Below, piece after piece: positions 7,074-15,568 of a stretch of 39,368 bases of DNA; the first letter of the stretch is position 1; every line of letters begins with the position of its first letter. The stretch is from assembly GCF_010550605.1 (NCBI RefSeq), contig NZ_JAAGNI010000313.1, positions 1 to 39,368 of the forward strand. Direction: 5' to 3'. This DNA is from Streptomyces sp. SID9727. GTDB taxonomy: Bacteria; Actinomycetota; Actinomycetes; Streptomycetales; Streptomycetaceae. Below the pieces are notes generated by a model. It made no database searches. It worked only from the letters and a program-made list of their open reading frames with translations, and had not been told where the DNA came from. The translations under genes were made by a program, and so were the position numbers.

Positions 7074-7100
7074 GAAGCCGACCGACCCTGATGGAGTGAC

Positions 7101-8915
7101 ATGAGCACCGGGTTCGTCGTCCTGCCCGACGGTTGCCCCACCGACCCCACGTGGCTCTTCGAGTCGCCACAGGTCATGACCCACCCCTCGGGCAAGCCCT
7201 GGCTGGTCGGCCGGTGGGATGCGGACGAAATGGTCCGGGTCCAGGCGGGCTCGGTATGTGTGGTGGTGATCGGACACTGTCCGGTCACCACCACACGGCT
7301 CACCCGGCTCGTCGAACGCGTGCGGTCACCTTCCGATGCCAGTGCCCTGGCCCGGGAACTGCCCGGCAGTTACCACCTGATCGTCGCCTCTCCCGAGGGG
7401 ACGAGTGTCCACGGCACCATCACGGGCCTGCGCCAGGTCTTCCACAGCCGGGTGGACGGACATCCCGTCGCGTCGGACCGCCCCGACACCTTGGCGCTGC
7501 TGACCGGCGCGGGCGTGGACGAAGGTGTGCTGGCGACACGGCTGGCGACCGGCGGTCTACTCCCGGCTCCACTCGGCAGTGCCAGCGTCTGGTCCGGGAT
7601 CCGCGCCGTCCCGGACGATCACCGCTTGCTCCTCACGGGCGGTCGCGCGCGGGAGATCCCCTGGTGGCGGCCACCGGAGCCCGAACTCCCGCTTGAGCGT
7701 GGCGCATCGGCGGTCCATGCCGCACTCGAGGAGGCCGTGGACGGCCGCACCGCCGGCCAGGGGCTGCTGAGTGCCGATCTGTCCGGCGGCATGGATTCCA
7801 CCGCCCTGTGCTTCCTCGGCGCCCGGAAAACCCCTGACCTGCTCACCTTCCGGTGGGCCGAGGCGGACTCGGGGAACGACGACGCGGCCTTCGCGGAGCA
7901 CTCGGCGGCTCTGCTGGAGCACGCCTCCCACATGGTCGTGGCACAGCGCGAACTTCCCGCCTTGTTCGCGCACCCCGCAGACCTGGCGGACACCGAACAG
8001 CCGTACCTGTTCGCGCGGACCTTGGCCCGCATGAAACACACGGCCGGCCTTCTGGCCGAACGCGGCTCGCGCGCGCACCTGGCCGGCCACGGCGCGGACG
8101 AACTGTTCGGCAGGCTTCCCGGCTATCTGCACCGGCTGTTGCGCCGTCGCCCGCGACTCGCGGTGCGTCACCTGCGCGGCTACCGGGCCCTCAATCGCTG
8201 GCCCCTGCGCGGGACGCTTGCCGAGCTCGCCCGCGCGGATTCCGTAGGTGACTGGTGGCGCGGCCAGGCCGACTCCCTCACCGACCCTGCTCCGGCGCCC
8301 CGGCACCCGCCACTGGGATGGGGTCTGATGCCGCTGCGTGCCCCGGTCTGGGTGACGGACGCAGCGGTCGACGCCGCCAGGTCGGAGCTGCGGAAGACGG
8401 CCGACAACGCCCGCCCCCTCGCTGCTGATCGCGGCCAACATCAGTTCCTGGTGGCCCTGCGGGCGACGGCGCCGGCGTACCGGCAGTTCGCCGGGCTCTT
8501 CGGCCAGGCGGGGATCCGGCTCCACCAGCCCTACCTGGACGACCGCGTCGTGGAGGCTGCTCTGGCCGTACGGGTGCACGAGCGTTGCACACCATGGGAG
8601 TACAAGCCCCTGTTGGCCGCGGCCATGCGGGACGTGCTGCCCGAACGCGTGCGCACCCGAACCACCAAGGGCTCGTTCGACGAGGACCTTCGTGTCGGGT
8701 TCAGCCGCAGCCTCGACGAGCTCCTGGAACTCTTCGAGGGCTCGGAACTCGCCAAGGCCGGCCTGATCTCGGCAGACGCGGTCCGCACACAACTGCTCAC
8801 GCCCCAGGCCGACCTGGGGAGGAACTTCGCCATCGAGCACCTCCTCGGTTGCGAAACCTGGTTCCGGGCCGCACGCGACCTCGCGCGAAACGAAGGACGG
8901 CACAAACAGACATGA
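7101..8915 (+). CDS. lasso peptide macrolactam synthetase (C protein, asparagine synthetase-like)
   Basis: A 604-residue member of the asparagine synthetase B superfamily, normal in length for lasso cyclases. Residues ~1-190 are a glutaminase-like domain without the N-terminal catalytic Cys, as expected for enzymes that do not use glutamine. The C-terminal domain has the ATP pyrophosphatase P-loop SGGMDST (about residues 227-233) and the downstream GHGADELF motif (about 329-336). It should adenylate the Asp8 side chain of the core and let the Gly1 amine attack it, closing the ring around the tail. It starts 27 bp after the precursor stop with GGAG before the ATG, and its stop overlaps the B1 start (ATGA). 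Confidence 0.93.
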   Translation: MSTGFVVLPDGCPTDPTWLFESPQVMTHPSGKPWLVGRWDADEMVRVQAGSVCVVVIGHCPVTTTRLTRLVERVRSPSDASALARELPGSYHLIVASPEGTSVHGTITGLRQVFHSRVDGHPVASDRPDTLALLTGAGVDEGVLATRLATGGLLPAPLGSASVWSGIRAVPDDHRLLLTGGRAREIPWWRPPEPELPLERGASAVHAALEEAVDGRTAGQGLLSADLSGGMDSTALCFLGARKTPDLLTFRWAEADSGNDDAAFAEHSAALLEHASHMVVAQRELPALFAHPADLADTEQPYLFARTLARMKHTAGLLAERGSRAHLAGHGADELFGRLPGYLHRLLRRRPRLAVRHLRGYRALNRWPLRGTLAELARADSVGDWWRGQADSLTDPAPAPRHPPLGWGLMPLRAPVWVTDAAVDAARSELRKTADNARPLAADRGQHQFLVALRATAPAYRQFAGLFGQAGIRLHQPYLDDRVVEAALAVRVHERCTPWEYKPLLAAAMRDVLPERVRTRTTKGSFDEDLRVGFSRSLDELLELFEGSELAKAGLISADAVRTQLLTPQADLGRNFAIEHLLGCETWFRAARDLARNEGRHKQT

Positions 8916-9181
8916 GCGTCACCTACATCCTCAACCCGCAGGTATCCCTCGCCGAGACGGACGACGGAGCCGTACTTCTCCATGAACGCACCGGTCGCTA
9001 CTGGCAGCTGAACACCACGGGGTTCTCCGTCCTCCGCAGCCTGACCAGTGGCCAGACCAGCGAGGAAGCGGCTCAGACCCTCGCCTCCCAGCGCTCCATC
9101 TCCGCCACGCGCGCTCGCGACGACATCGCGGTCCTCCTGGGTTCGCTGTGCTCGGCGGACCTGTTGCGGGAGCGCCGATGA
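8912..9181 (+). CDS. lasso peptide RRE protein (B1, PqqD-like)
   Basis: An 89-residue protein beginning inside the stop of the cyclase gene (ATGA). The fold pattern is that of PqqD/RiPP recognition elements: a short beta hairpin (VSLAETDDGAVLLHERTGRYWQLN), then NTTGFSVLRSL, TSEEAAQTLA and a C-terminal helix (ARDDIAVLLGSLCSADLL). In actinobacterial clusters the B protein is split, and B1 binds the YxxPxLxxxGxF leader and delivers the precursor to the B2 peptidase. Length and order A-C-B1-B2 match that class. Coupling to both neighbours by 4-bp overlaps suggests balanced expression. Confidence 0.9.
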   Translation: MSVTYILNPQVSLAETDDGAVLLHERTGRYWQLNTTGFSVLRSLTSGQTSEEAAQTLASQRSISATRARDDIAVLLGSLCSADLLRERR

Positions 9182-9618
9182 GCATCCCAGTGGCGTTGTC
9201 CCGCCGTGATCGGCTGCCGCCGTACCGCAGAGTGGTTCCTCTCCTGGCCGTGTCCGTCGCCGGAATCCTCAGCAGGCTCTCTCCATCCAGGCTGCGCGCG
9301 GTACTGGAGTTCGCCCGCCGCCGTGCCGCACCGGCCACCGCGGACCAGGCCGCGGCGGCACGCGCGGCCGTGGTCGCCGTCAGCCTGCGATGCGCGGGAC
9401 AGGCATGCCTGCAGCGTTCGGTGGCAACCGCCCTTCTGTGCCGGGCGCGCGGCACGTGGCCCACGTGGTGCACGGGCGTCCGTACGAACCCTTTCGCGGC
9501 CCATGCCTGGGTCGAAGTCGAGGGGGCTCCGGTGGGAGAACCGTATCCAGCGGGCCACTTCCGGACACTCCTGGCGGTCGGGCCTGCCGATGGCCTGGCG
9601 GCGAAGCGGCCGCGATAG
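9178..9618 (+). CDS. lasso peptide leader peptidase (B2, transglutaminase-like)
   Basis: A 146-residue protein from the ATG overlapping the B1 stop; an earlier in-frame ATG lies inside B1. It has a hydrophobic N-terminal helix (PLLAVSVAGILSRL) and then the papain/transglutaminase-like core: nucleophile Cys77 in AGQACLQRSVATALLC, His109 in AAHAWVEVEG and an acidic partner at about Glu121 (VGEPY). It should remove the leader between Leu32 and Gly33 of the precursor in an ATP-assisted step with B1. Next on the same strand is the pcaD-pcaC gene 130-150 bp away, not an ABC exporter, so the lasso operon probably ends here. Confidence 0.9.
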   Translation: MSIPVALSRRDRLPPYRRVVPLLAVSVAGILSRLSPSRLRAVLEFARRRAAPATADQAAAARAAVVAVSLRCAGQACLQRSVATALLCRARGTWPTWCTGVRTNPFAAHAWVEVEGAPVGEPYPAGHFRTLLAVGPADGLAAKRPR

Positions 9619-9773
9619 GGCCGGGAGCACTCAGTGGTGTGATCGGCTACGGACAGGCTCGTCGCGTGACGGAGCGGTCGCGGAGGGCGGGCTGACCCAC
9701 GCAGATCCGCCGGACAGGCCCCAGGCCCACCCCGGCGCTGTGACATCGCGTGACAGATGAGAGGCTCGGAAGG

Positions 9774-11051
9774 GTGAGCGAGACACCACCGAACACCCTG
9801 CAATACCGCTTCGACGGGCCGGAAGACGCCCCGGTCCTGGTCATCGGCCCCTCACTGGGTACCACCTGGCATATGTGGGACCGCCAGATACCCGAGCTCA
9901 CCCGGCACTGGAGAGTCTTCCGGTACGACCTCCCCGGCCACGGCGGCGCCCCCGCCCGGCCCGCGACCGCCGTGGCGGACCTCGGTGACCGGCTGCTCGC
10001 GACGCTCGACGGGGTCGGGGTCCAGCGGTTCGGGTACGCGGGGTGCTCCATCGGCGGGGCGATCGGCGCGGACCTGGCGCTGCGGCACCCGCACCGGGTG
10101 GCCGCGCTCGCACTGGTGGCGGCCTCGCCCCGGTTCGGCAGCGCCGACGAGTTCCGGCAGCGCGGCGTCATCGTCCGTACGAACGGTTTGGAGCCCATGG
10201 CGCGCACCGCGCCCGAGCGCTGGTTCACGCCCGCCTTCGCCGCGGCGCAGCCCGCCATCGTGGAGTGGGCCGTCCAGATGGTGCGGACCACCGACCCGGG
10301 GTGCTACATCGCCGCCTGCGAGGCCCTGGCCGCGTTCGACGTCCGTACGGAACTGAGCCGCATCCCCGTCCCCACCCTCGTCGTGGTCGGGGCGGAGGAC
10401 CGGGTGACCGGGCCCGGTGACGCGCGCACCCTGGTCGCGGGGATACCGGACGCCCGGCTTGCGCTGGTGCCCGGGGCCTCGCACCTGGCGCCCGTGGAGC
10501 AGCCGGGGGCGGTCACCGATCTCCTGCTCACCCACTTCTCCACCGCCTGGCAGGACACCCAGGCGGCCATCCCGATGCCCGACTCCGTGCCCCGGCTCAC
10601 CGCCCCGGTCCAGCCCGTCGCGGAGATCGCCCCCGCCGGGCCGGCCCCCGAGGCGGCGGCCGGCGGGCGCCCCGACCCGTACGCGCCGGGCATGCGGCTG
10701 CGGCGCGAGGTGCTGGGAGACGCGCAGGTGGACGGGGTCCTGGCCGACGCCGACGATTTCACCGGAGACTTCCAGGAGCTGGTCACCCGGTACGCCTGGG
10801 GCGAGGTGTGGAGCCGGGAGGGGCTGGACCGGCGCACCCGCTCGGCCGTCACCCTCACCGCGCTCGTCGCCTCCGGGCGGATGGAGAGCCTGGCCGCGCA
10901 CACCAGGGCGGCCCTCCGCAACGGCCTCACGCCCGCCGAGATCCGCGAGGTGCTGATGCAGACGGCCGTGTACTGCGGGGTTCCGGCCGCGAGCGCCGCC
11001 TTCACGATCGCGCAGTCGGTGATTCGGGCGGAAACGACGCCGCCCGCGTAG
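9774..11051 (+). CDS. pcaL: 3-oxoadipate enol-lactonase / 4-carboxymuconolactone decarboxylase fusion
   Basis: Two domains catalyse consecutive steps of the protocatechuate branch of the beta-ketoadipate pathway. Residues ~1-260 are an alpha/beta hydrolase (PcaD) with GPSLGTTWHMWD, nucleophile Ser92 in GCSIGG, Asp in GAEDRV and His in GASHLAPVEQP. After a Pro/Ala-rich linker, residues ~310-425 are a carboxymuconolactone decarboxylase domain (PcaC: FQELVTRYAWGEVWSR, TALVASGRMESLAAHTRAAL, QTAVYCGVPAA). The fusion is typical of actinomycetes. GTG 9774 has AGAGG upstream; GTG 9750 is an alternative start. The other pca genes are absent from this window, so it is an isolated copy or its partners are elsewhere. 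Confidence 0.88.
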   Translation: MSETPPNTLQYRFDGPEDAPVLVIGPSLGTTWHMWDRQIPELTRHWRVFRYDLPGHGGAPARPATAVADLGDRLLATLDGVGVQRFGYAGCSIGGAIGADLALRHPHRVAALALVAASPRFGSADEFRQRGVIVRTNGLEPMARTAPERWFTPAFAAAQPAIVEWAVQMVRTTDPGCYIAACEALAAFDVRTELSRIPVPTLVVVGAEDRVTGPGDARTLVAGIPDARLALVPGASHLAPVEQPGAVTDLLLTHFSTAWQDTQAAIPMPDSVPRLTAPVQPVAEIAPAGPAPEAAAGGRPDPYAPGMRLRREVLGDAQVDGVLADADDFTGDFQELVTRYAWGEVWSREGLDRRTRSAVTLTALVASGRMESLAAHTRAALRNGLTPAEIREVLMQTAVYCGVPAASAAFTIAQSVIRAETTPPA

Positions 11052-11063
11052 CAGGATGGAGCC

Positions 11064-11723
11064 ATGAGCAGCCACACCGAGAACGCCGCGCCGACCCTGA
11101 CCAAGCAGTCGCACTCCTGCATCCGCCTGGAGAAGGACGGGCGCACGCTCGTCATCGACCCCGGCGGTTTCTCGGAGGGCGACGCGGCGATCGGCGCCGA
11201 GGCGATCCTCGTGACGCACGAGCACCCCGACCACTTCGACGAGGGGCGGATCCGGGCCGGTCTCGAAGCCGACCCGGCGGCCCGGGTCTGGACCCTGCGC
11301 AGCGTCGCCGAGCGGCTGAGCGCGGCCTTCCCGGGGCGCGTCCACACGGTCGGCCACGGCGACACCTTCTCGGCCGCCGGCTTCGACATCGAGGTGCACG
11401 GAGAGCTGCACGCGGTGATCCACCCGGACATCCCACGCGTCACCAACATCGGCTTCCTGGCCGACGGCCAGGTCTTCCACCCCGGCGACGCCCTGACGGT
11501 GCCGGGCCGGGCCGTCGACACGCTGCTGCTGCCGGTGATGGCCCCGTGGAACAAGATCTCCGAGGTCATCGACTACGTGCGCGAGGTGAAGCCGCGCCGC
11601 GCCATCGACATCCACGACGCGCTCCTCACCGACCTGGCCCGGCCGATCTACGACCGGCAGATCGGCGAGCTGGGCGGTTCCGACCATGCCCGGATGACTC
11701 CGGGCGACTCGACGGGCCTGTGA
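11064..11723 (+). CDS. MBL-fold metallohydrolase
   Basis: A 219-residue single-domain metallo-beta-lactamase-fold protein. The signature THEHPDHFD places His52, His54, Asp56 and His57 as zinc ligands. Further candidates are His in VHGELHAVIH, Asp in HPGDAL and a late His in DIHDALL. The short sequence and the TKQSHSCIRLEKDGRTLVIDPGGF opening resemble the UlaG/YtnP-like Zn hydrolases usually annotated only by fold. The substrate is unknown. It begins 12 bp after pcaL and may be cotranscribed. A hairpin (11726-11742) follows the stop. Confidence 0.82.
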   Translation: MSSHTENAAPTLTKQSHSCIRLEKDGRTLVIDPGGFSEGDAAIGAEAILVTHEHPDHFDEGRIRAGLEADPAARVWTLRSVAERLSAAFPGRVHTVGHGDTFSAAGFDIEVHGELHAVIHPDIPRVTNIGFLADGQVFHPGDALTVPGRAVDTLLLPVMAPWNKISEVIDYVREVKPRRAIDIHDALLTDLARPIYDRQIGELGGSDHARMTPGDSTGL

Positions 11724-11725
11724 CG

Positions 11726-11742
11726 GCCGCCGCCCCGGCGGC
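11726..11742. terminator. hairpin after the MBL-fold gene
   Basis: GCCGCC (11726-11731) pairs with GGCGGC (11737-11742) around a 5-nt loop, immediately after the stop. There is no U-tract, as is usual in streptomycetes. It separates the MBL gene from exonuclease III, whose ATG is 30 bp on. Confidence 0.4.
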
Positions 11743-11771
11743 TGTCAGTGGCAGGCGTTAGGTTTACGTAC

Positions 11772-12551
11772 ATGCGCATCGCCACCTGGAACGTCAACTC
11801 GATCACCGCCCGCCTGCCGAGGCTGCTGGCCTGGCTGGAGAGCAGCGGCACCGACGTGCTGTGCCTCCAGGAGACCAAGTGCACCGCCGAGCAGTTCCCC
11901 GCCGACGCGCTCCGCGAGGCGGGCTACGAGTCCGCGGTCAACGCCAACGGGCGGTGGAACGGGGTCGCGCTGATCTCCCGCGCCGGCCTGTCCGACATCG
12001 TGATGGGCCTGCCCGGCGGGCCGGCCTACGAGACCGCGCAGGAGCCCCGCGCGATCAGCGCGACGTGCGGTCCGGTGCGCCTCTGGTCGGTGTACGTGCC
12101 CAACGGCCGCGAGGTCGCCCACGAGCACTACGCGTACAAGCTGCGCTGGCTGGAGGCGCTGCGCGAGGCCGTGGCGGCCGACGCCGCCGGCGCGGCCCCC
12201 TTCGCCGTGCTCGGCGACTTCAACGTGGCCCCGACCGACGAGGACGTCTGGGACCCGGCCCTCTTCGAGGGGGCCACGCATGTCACGCCCGCCGAGCGCG
12301 ACGCCCTGGCCGCCCTGCGCGCCGAGGGCCTGTCCGACGTGATGCCCCGCCCGCTGAAGTACGACCGCCCGTACACCTTCTGGGACTACCGCGAGCTGCG
12401 CTTCCCGAAGAACAAGGGCATGCGCATCGACCTCGTCTACGGCAACGCCCCCTTCACCGCCGCCGTGCAGGACAGCTACGTGGACCGCGAGGAGCGCAAG
12501 GGCAAGGGCGCCTCCGACCACGCACCGGTGGTCGTGGACCTCGACCTCTGA
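11772..12551 (+). CDS. xth: exodeoxyribonuclease III (AP endonuclease family)
   Basis: A 259-residue protein started at ATG 11772 (MRIATWNVNSITARL), the conserved N-terminus of the family; 8 extra in-frame codons upstream are not needed. The EEP nuclease motifs are complete: Asn7, metal-binding Glu34 in LQETK, VYVPNGREV, LGDFNVAPTDEDVWD, the IDLVYG segment and the terminal SDHAPVVVDL. The enzyme removes nucleotides 3' to 5' from double-stranded DNA and cuts at abasic sites in base-excision repair. Length is normal. Confidence 0.93.
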   Translation: MRIATWNVNSITARLPRLLAWLESSGTDVLCLQETKCTAEQFPADALREAGYESAVNANGRWNGVALISRAGLSDIVMGLPGGPAYETAQEPRAISATCGPVRLWSVYVPNGREVAHEHYAYKLRWLEALREAVAADAAGAAPFAVLGDFNVAPTDEDVWDPALFEGATHVTPAERDALAALRAEGLSDVMPRPLKYDRPYTFWDYRELRFPKNKGMRIDLVYGNAPFTAAVQDSYVDREERKGKGASDHAPVVVDLDL

Positions 12552-12583
12552 CGGGCCCGGGTGTTCCGTGAACGCCCGGTGAC

Positions 12584-12603
12584 CGAGCGCTGTTCGGCGC
12601 TCG
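12584..12603. terminator. hairpin after exonuclease III
   Basis: CGAGCGC (12584-12590) pairs with GCGCTCG (12597-12603) around a 6-nt loop, 33 bp after the xth stop and before the next promoter region. A perfect 7-bp GC stem without U-tract is a plausible streptomycete terminator. Confidence 0.45.
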
Positions 12604-12661
12604 AACGACAGGCCGCGCGCCCTGTGGTGCGCGGGTGCGCCGGGATGCGATTCTGAGTGGT

Positions 12662-13102
12662 ATGAACATCCCTTTCTTGGACAACTGGCGTAAGCGTCAC
12701 GACGGGGCCCGGAAGACGGGCCTCGCGGGCGCCGCCGACGCCGATCCGGAGGGCGTGGCCGAACTGCTCGCCGAGTGCGAGCTGCTCCGGGTCCGGGTGG
12801 GGGAGTACGGCATCGAACTGGACGACAGCCCCGCCTCGTTGACGGCCCTCGACCAGTTGGTGCCCCGCTGGCGCGACGACCCGGAGGAACTGCCCTGGCT
12901 GGGCAACGACGCCGGGCTCTACCTCGGCACGGTCCTGGTGCGCAACGTCGCCGGGGCGCACTGGCACGTCTGGCCGAGCGGTCAGCCCGTGGTGCGGCTC
13001 GCCTCGGGCCGTGAGATCGACGTGGTCGCGTCGGGCCTGGACTGGGCGATGTCCGGCAGCCCCGAGCTCTCCCAGGTGTACGCGGAGTCCGCCGAGGGCT
13101 GA
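12662..13102 (+). CDS. small conserved actinobacterial protein (DUF6278-like)
   Basis: A 146-residue cytoplasmic protein from ATG 12662 (MNIPFLDNWRKRHDG). No signal peptide or membrane helix. Landmarks are AELLAECELLRVRVGEYGIELDD, WLGNDAGLYLGTVLVRN and HWHVWPSGQPVVRLASGREIDV. The whole reads as one alpha/beta domain. From memory it resembles a family of uncharacterised Streptomyces proteins (DUF6278), but that assignment needs a profile search. Function unknown. It lies between xth and the glu operon with its own intergenic regions. Confidence 0.65.
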   Translation: MNIPFLDNWRKRHDGARKTGLAGAADADPEGVAELLAECELLRVRVGEYGIELDDSPASLTALDQLVPRWRDDPEELPWLGNDAGLYLGTVLVRNVAGAHWHVWPSGQPVVRLASGREIDVVASGLDWAMSGSPELSQVYAESAEG

Positions 13103-13237
13103 CCCACTGCACGCGGCGAACTGCGCGAAGCGATAAGAATCCTTTTGCCCCATTGGTGCGTGTCGGTCGAGAAGTCCCTTGCCGGGCTGGTTAGTTTGCG
13201 CTGACCTCGACCGAGCGACAAGTGGGTAGGGCAGCGT

Positions 13238-13981
13238 ATGGCCGTCGATCCGTTGATCGAGCTGCGAGACGTCAACAAGTACTACGGGAAGTTGCACGTA
13301 CTGCAGGACATCAATCTCACCGTCGGCCGCGGGGAGGTGGTGGTGGTCATCGGCCCGTCCGGCTCCGGGAAGTCGACGCTCTGCCGGACGATCAACCGGC
13401 TGGAGACCGTCGAGTCGGGCCACATCACCATCGACGGCAAACCCCTTCCCGAGGAAGGCCGGGGACTGGCCCAGCTGAGGGCCGAAGTCGGCATGGTCTT
13501 CCAGTCGTTCAACCTCTTCGCGCACAAGAGCGTCCTCGCCAACGTCTCCCTGGCCCAGGTCAAGGTGCGCAAGCGGAAGAAGGACGAGGCGGACCAGCGC
13601 TCCCGCGAACTCCTGGACCGGGTGGGGCTCGGCGCGCACGCCGACAAGTTCCCCGCCCAGCTCTCCGGCGGGCAGCAGCAGCGCGTCGCCATCGCCCGCG
13701 CCCTCGCCATGGACCCCAAGGCGCTCCTGTTCGACGAGCCGACCTCGGCGCTCGACCCGGAGATGATCAACGAAGTCCTCGAAGTGATGCGGCAGCTCGC
13801 CCGCGAGGGCATGACCATGGTCGTCGTCACCCACGAGATGGGCTTCGCCCGCTCCGCCGCCAACCGGGTCGTCTTCATGGCCGACGGCTGCGTCGTCGAG
13901 GACCGCACCCCGGAGGACTTCTTCACCTCCCCGGAGAGCGACCGGGCCAAGGACTTCCTGTCCAAGATCCTCAAGCACTGA
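13238..13981 (+). CDS. gluA: polar amino-acid ABC transporter ATP-binding protein (GluA type)
   Basis: A 247-residue ATPase with Walker [10 protein letters not shown] (Lys45), Q-loop [13 protein letters not shown], signature LSGGQQQR, Walker [14 protein letters not shown] and the switch His in [11 protein letters not shown]. Length and sequence fit the GlnQ/GluA family. It energises uptake through the two permeases encoded downstream. The order ATPase, binding protein, permease, permease is that of gluABCD in Corynebacterium and Streptomyces, where it imports glutamate. The substrate is inferred from this synteny; aspartate or glutamine uptake is possible. Confidence 0.9.
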   Translation: MAVDPLIELRDVNKYYGKLHVLQDINLTVGRGEVVVVIGPSGSGKSTLCRTINRLETVESGHITIDGKPLPEEGRGLAQLRAEVGMVFQSFNLFAHKSVLANVSLAQVKVRKRKKDEADQRSRELLDRVGLGAHADKFPAQLSGGQQQRVAIARALAMDPKALLFDEPTSALDPEMINEVLEVMRQLAREGMTMVVVTHEMGFARSAANRVVFMADGCVVEDRTPEDFFTSPESDRAKDFLSKILKH

Positions 13982-13995
13982 CGGGAGGCCCTGAA

Positions 13996-14907
13996 TTGCG
14001 TACGAGGAAACTGCTGGCCGTCTGTGCCGGCCTCCTGCTCGCCCTCTTCGCCGCCGCCTGCGGCAAGGAGGGCAGCCCGCCGGTCAAGGGGCCGAAGGCC
14101 GACCAGCTGCCCGTCTACCAGGTCGACCAGGGCTTCCGGCTGCCGGACTCCCGGACCTGGCGGAACGCGAAGAAACGCGGCTACCTCCGGGTGGGCGCCA
14201 AGGAGGACCAGCCCTACCTGGGCGAGAAGGACCCCGCGACCGGCGTCTACTCCGGCTTCGACATCGAGATCGCCCGTATGATGTCCGCCGCGCTGGGCTT
14301 CGACCCGAAGACGATCCGCTTCAAGACGATCGCCTCCGCCAACCGCGAGACCGCCCTCCAGAACGGGCAGATCGACTACTACGTCGGTACGTACACCATC
14401 AACGACATGCGCAAGAAGCTCGTCGGCTTCGCCGGTCCCTACTACATGGCGGGCCAGGGACTGCTGGTGCGCACCGATGAGAACGACATCCACGGCCCGC
14501 AGGACCTGGCCGGCAAGACGGTCTGCTCGGCCGCGGGCTCGACCCCGTACCAGCGGATCGCCGCCGATTACCCGAAGGCGAAGCTGGTCGCTTATGACAC
14601 GTACTCGATCTGCGTCGACAACCTGCTGACGTTCCAGGTGGACGTCGTCACCACCGACGACGCGATCCTGCTGGGCTTCGCCGCCAAGGCGCCCGACGAG
14701 ATGAAGGTCGTCGGCAAGCCCTTCTCCGAGGAGCCGTACGGCATCGGGGTACCGCGCAGCGACAACGCGCTGCGCTTCGCACTGAACGACGCGCTGGAGG
14801 AGAACGAGAAGAACGGCAACTGGAAGAAGGCGTTCGAGGCGACCCTCGGCCTGTCCGGCGCGCCCGCGCCCAAGCCGCCGCCCATCGACCGCTACCCCGC
14901 GAACTGA
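13996..14907 (+). CDS. gluB: ABC transporter substrate-binding lipoprotein (GluB type)
   Basis: A 303-residue protein using a TTG start (13996) with GGGAGG 8 nt upstream; the open frame upstream overlaps gluA and is not coding. Residues 1-22 are a lipoprotein signal (RKLLAVCAGLLLALFAAAC, lipid on Cys22). The mature part is a type II periplasmic-binding fold: YLRVGAKEDQPYLGEKD, YSGFDIEIARMMSAALGF, NGQIDYYVGTYTI, LAGKTVCSAAGSTPYQRI and VVTTDDAILLGFAAK. It captures the amino acid outside and hands it to GluC/GluD. It starts 14 bp after the gluA stop. Confidence 0.9.
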   Translation: MRTRKLLAVCAGLLLALFAAACGKEGSPPVKGPKADQLPVYQVDQGFRLPDSRTWRNAKKRGYLRVGAKEDQPYLGEKDPATGVYSGFDIEIARMMSAALGFDPKTIRFKTIASANRETALQNGQIDYYVGTYTINDMRKKLVGFAGPYYMAGQGLLVRTDENDIHGPQDLAGKTVCSAAGSTPYQRIAADYPKAKLVAYDTYSICVDNLLTFQVDVVTTDDAILLGFAAKAPDEMKVVGKPFSEEPYGIGVPRSDNALRFALNDALEENEKNGNWKKAFEATLGLSGAPAPKPPPIDRYPAN

Positions 14908-14923
14908 GAGGACGGCCCGCCCC

Positions 14924-15568
14924 ATGGACGTACTCACCGACAACTTCTCGCTCTACGGCAAGGGCTTCCTCGGCACCCTCGAACTCACCGTCTGGGCCTC
15001 GATCCTGGCCCTGGTCCTCGGCTTCGTCATGGCCTCCTTCCGGGTGGCGCCCGTCGGCTCGCTCCGGGTGTTCGGCACCGTATGGGTGACGGTCCTGCGC
15101 AACACCCCGCTCACCCTGCTCTTCTTCGCCGTGCTCCTCGGCCTGCCGCGCTTCGGGCTCGTCCTGCCGTTCAACGTGTTCGCGATCCTCGCGCTGGGCT
15201 GCTACACCTCCGCGTTCATCTGCGAGGTGCTGCGCTCCGGCATCAACACCGTGCCCACCGGGCAGGGCGAGGCGGCGCGGAGTCTCGGGATGACCTTCGG
15301 GCAGAGTCTCGGCGCCATCGTGCTGCCGCAGGCGTTCCGCTCGGTGATCCCGCCGATCGGCTCGACGCTCATCGCGCTCGCCAAGAACTCCGCGATCGCC
15401 GGGGCCTTCAGCGTCACCGAACTCCTCGGCACCTACAAGACCCTCAACGAGCTGGGCTACAGCATCATCTGGACCTTCGTGTGGATCGCCGTGGGGTACC
15501 TCATCATCACCCTCGCCATCAGCGCGCTCTTCCACGTCATGGAGAAGCGCTGGGGAGTCGCCCGATGA
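14924..15568 (+). CDS. gluC: amino-acid ABC transporter permease (GluC type)
   Basis: A 214-residue HisMQ-family permease with about five transmembrane helices (LTVWASILALVLGFVMA; LTLLFFAVLLGLPRFG; IIWTFVWIAVGYLIITLAI among them). The conserved EAA loop is SGINTVPTGQGEAARSLGM followed by AIVLPQAF, which contacts the ATPase. It forms the channel with GluD. The start is 16 bp after gluB and its stop overlaps the gluD ATG (ATGA), so the operon is translationally coupled. Confidence 0.9.
   Translation: MDVLTDNFSLYGKGFLGTLELTVWASILALVLGFVMASFRVAPVGSLRVFGTVWVTVLRNTPLTLLFFAVLLGLPRFGLVLPFNVFAILALGCYTSAFICEVLRSGINTVPTGQGEAARSLGMTFGQSLGAIVLPQAFRSVIPPIGSTLIALAKNSAIAGAFSVTELLGTYKTLNELGYSIIWTFVWIAVGYLIITLAISALFHVMEKRWGVAR

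Noticed and set aside
7557..8903. 448-residue minus-strand open frame opposite the lasso cyclase
   Set aside because: Shadow of a gene with clear SGGMDST and GHGADELF motifs; no domain in the antisense product.
9852..11687. 611-residue minus-strand frame opposite pcaL and the MBL gene
   Set aside because: Antisense composition artefact; both plus-strand genes have full catalytic motifs.
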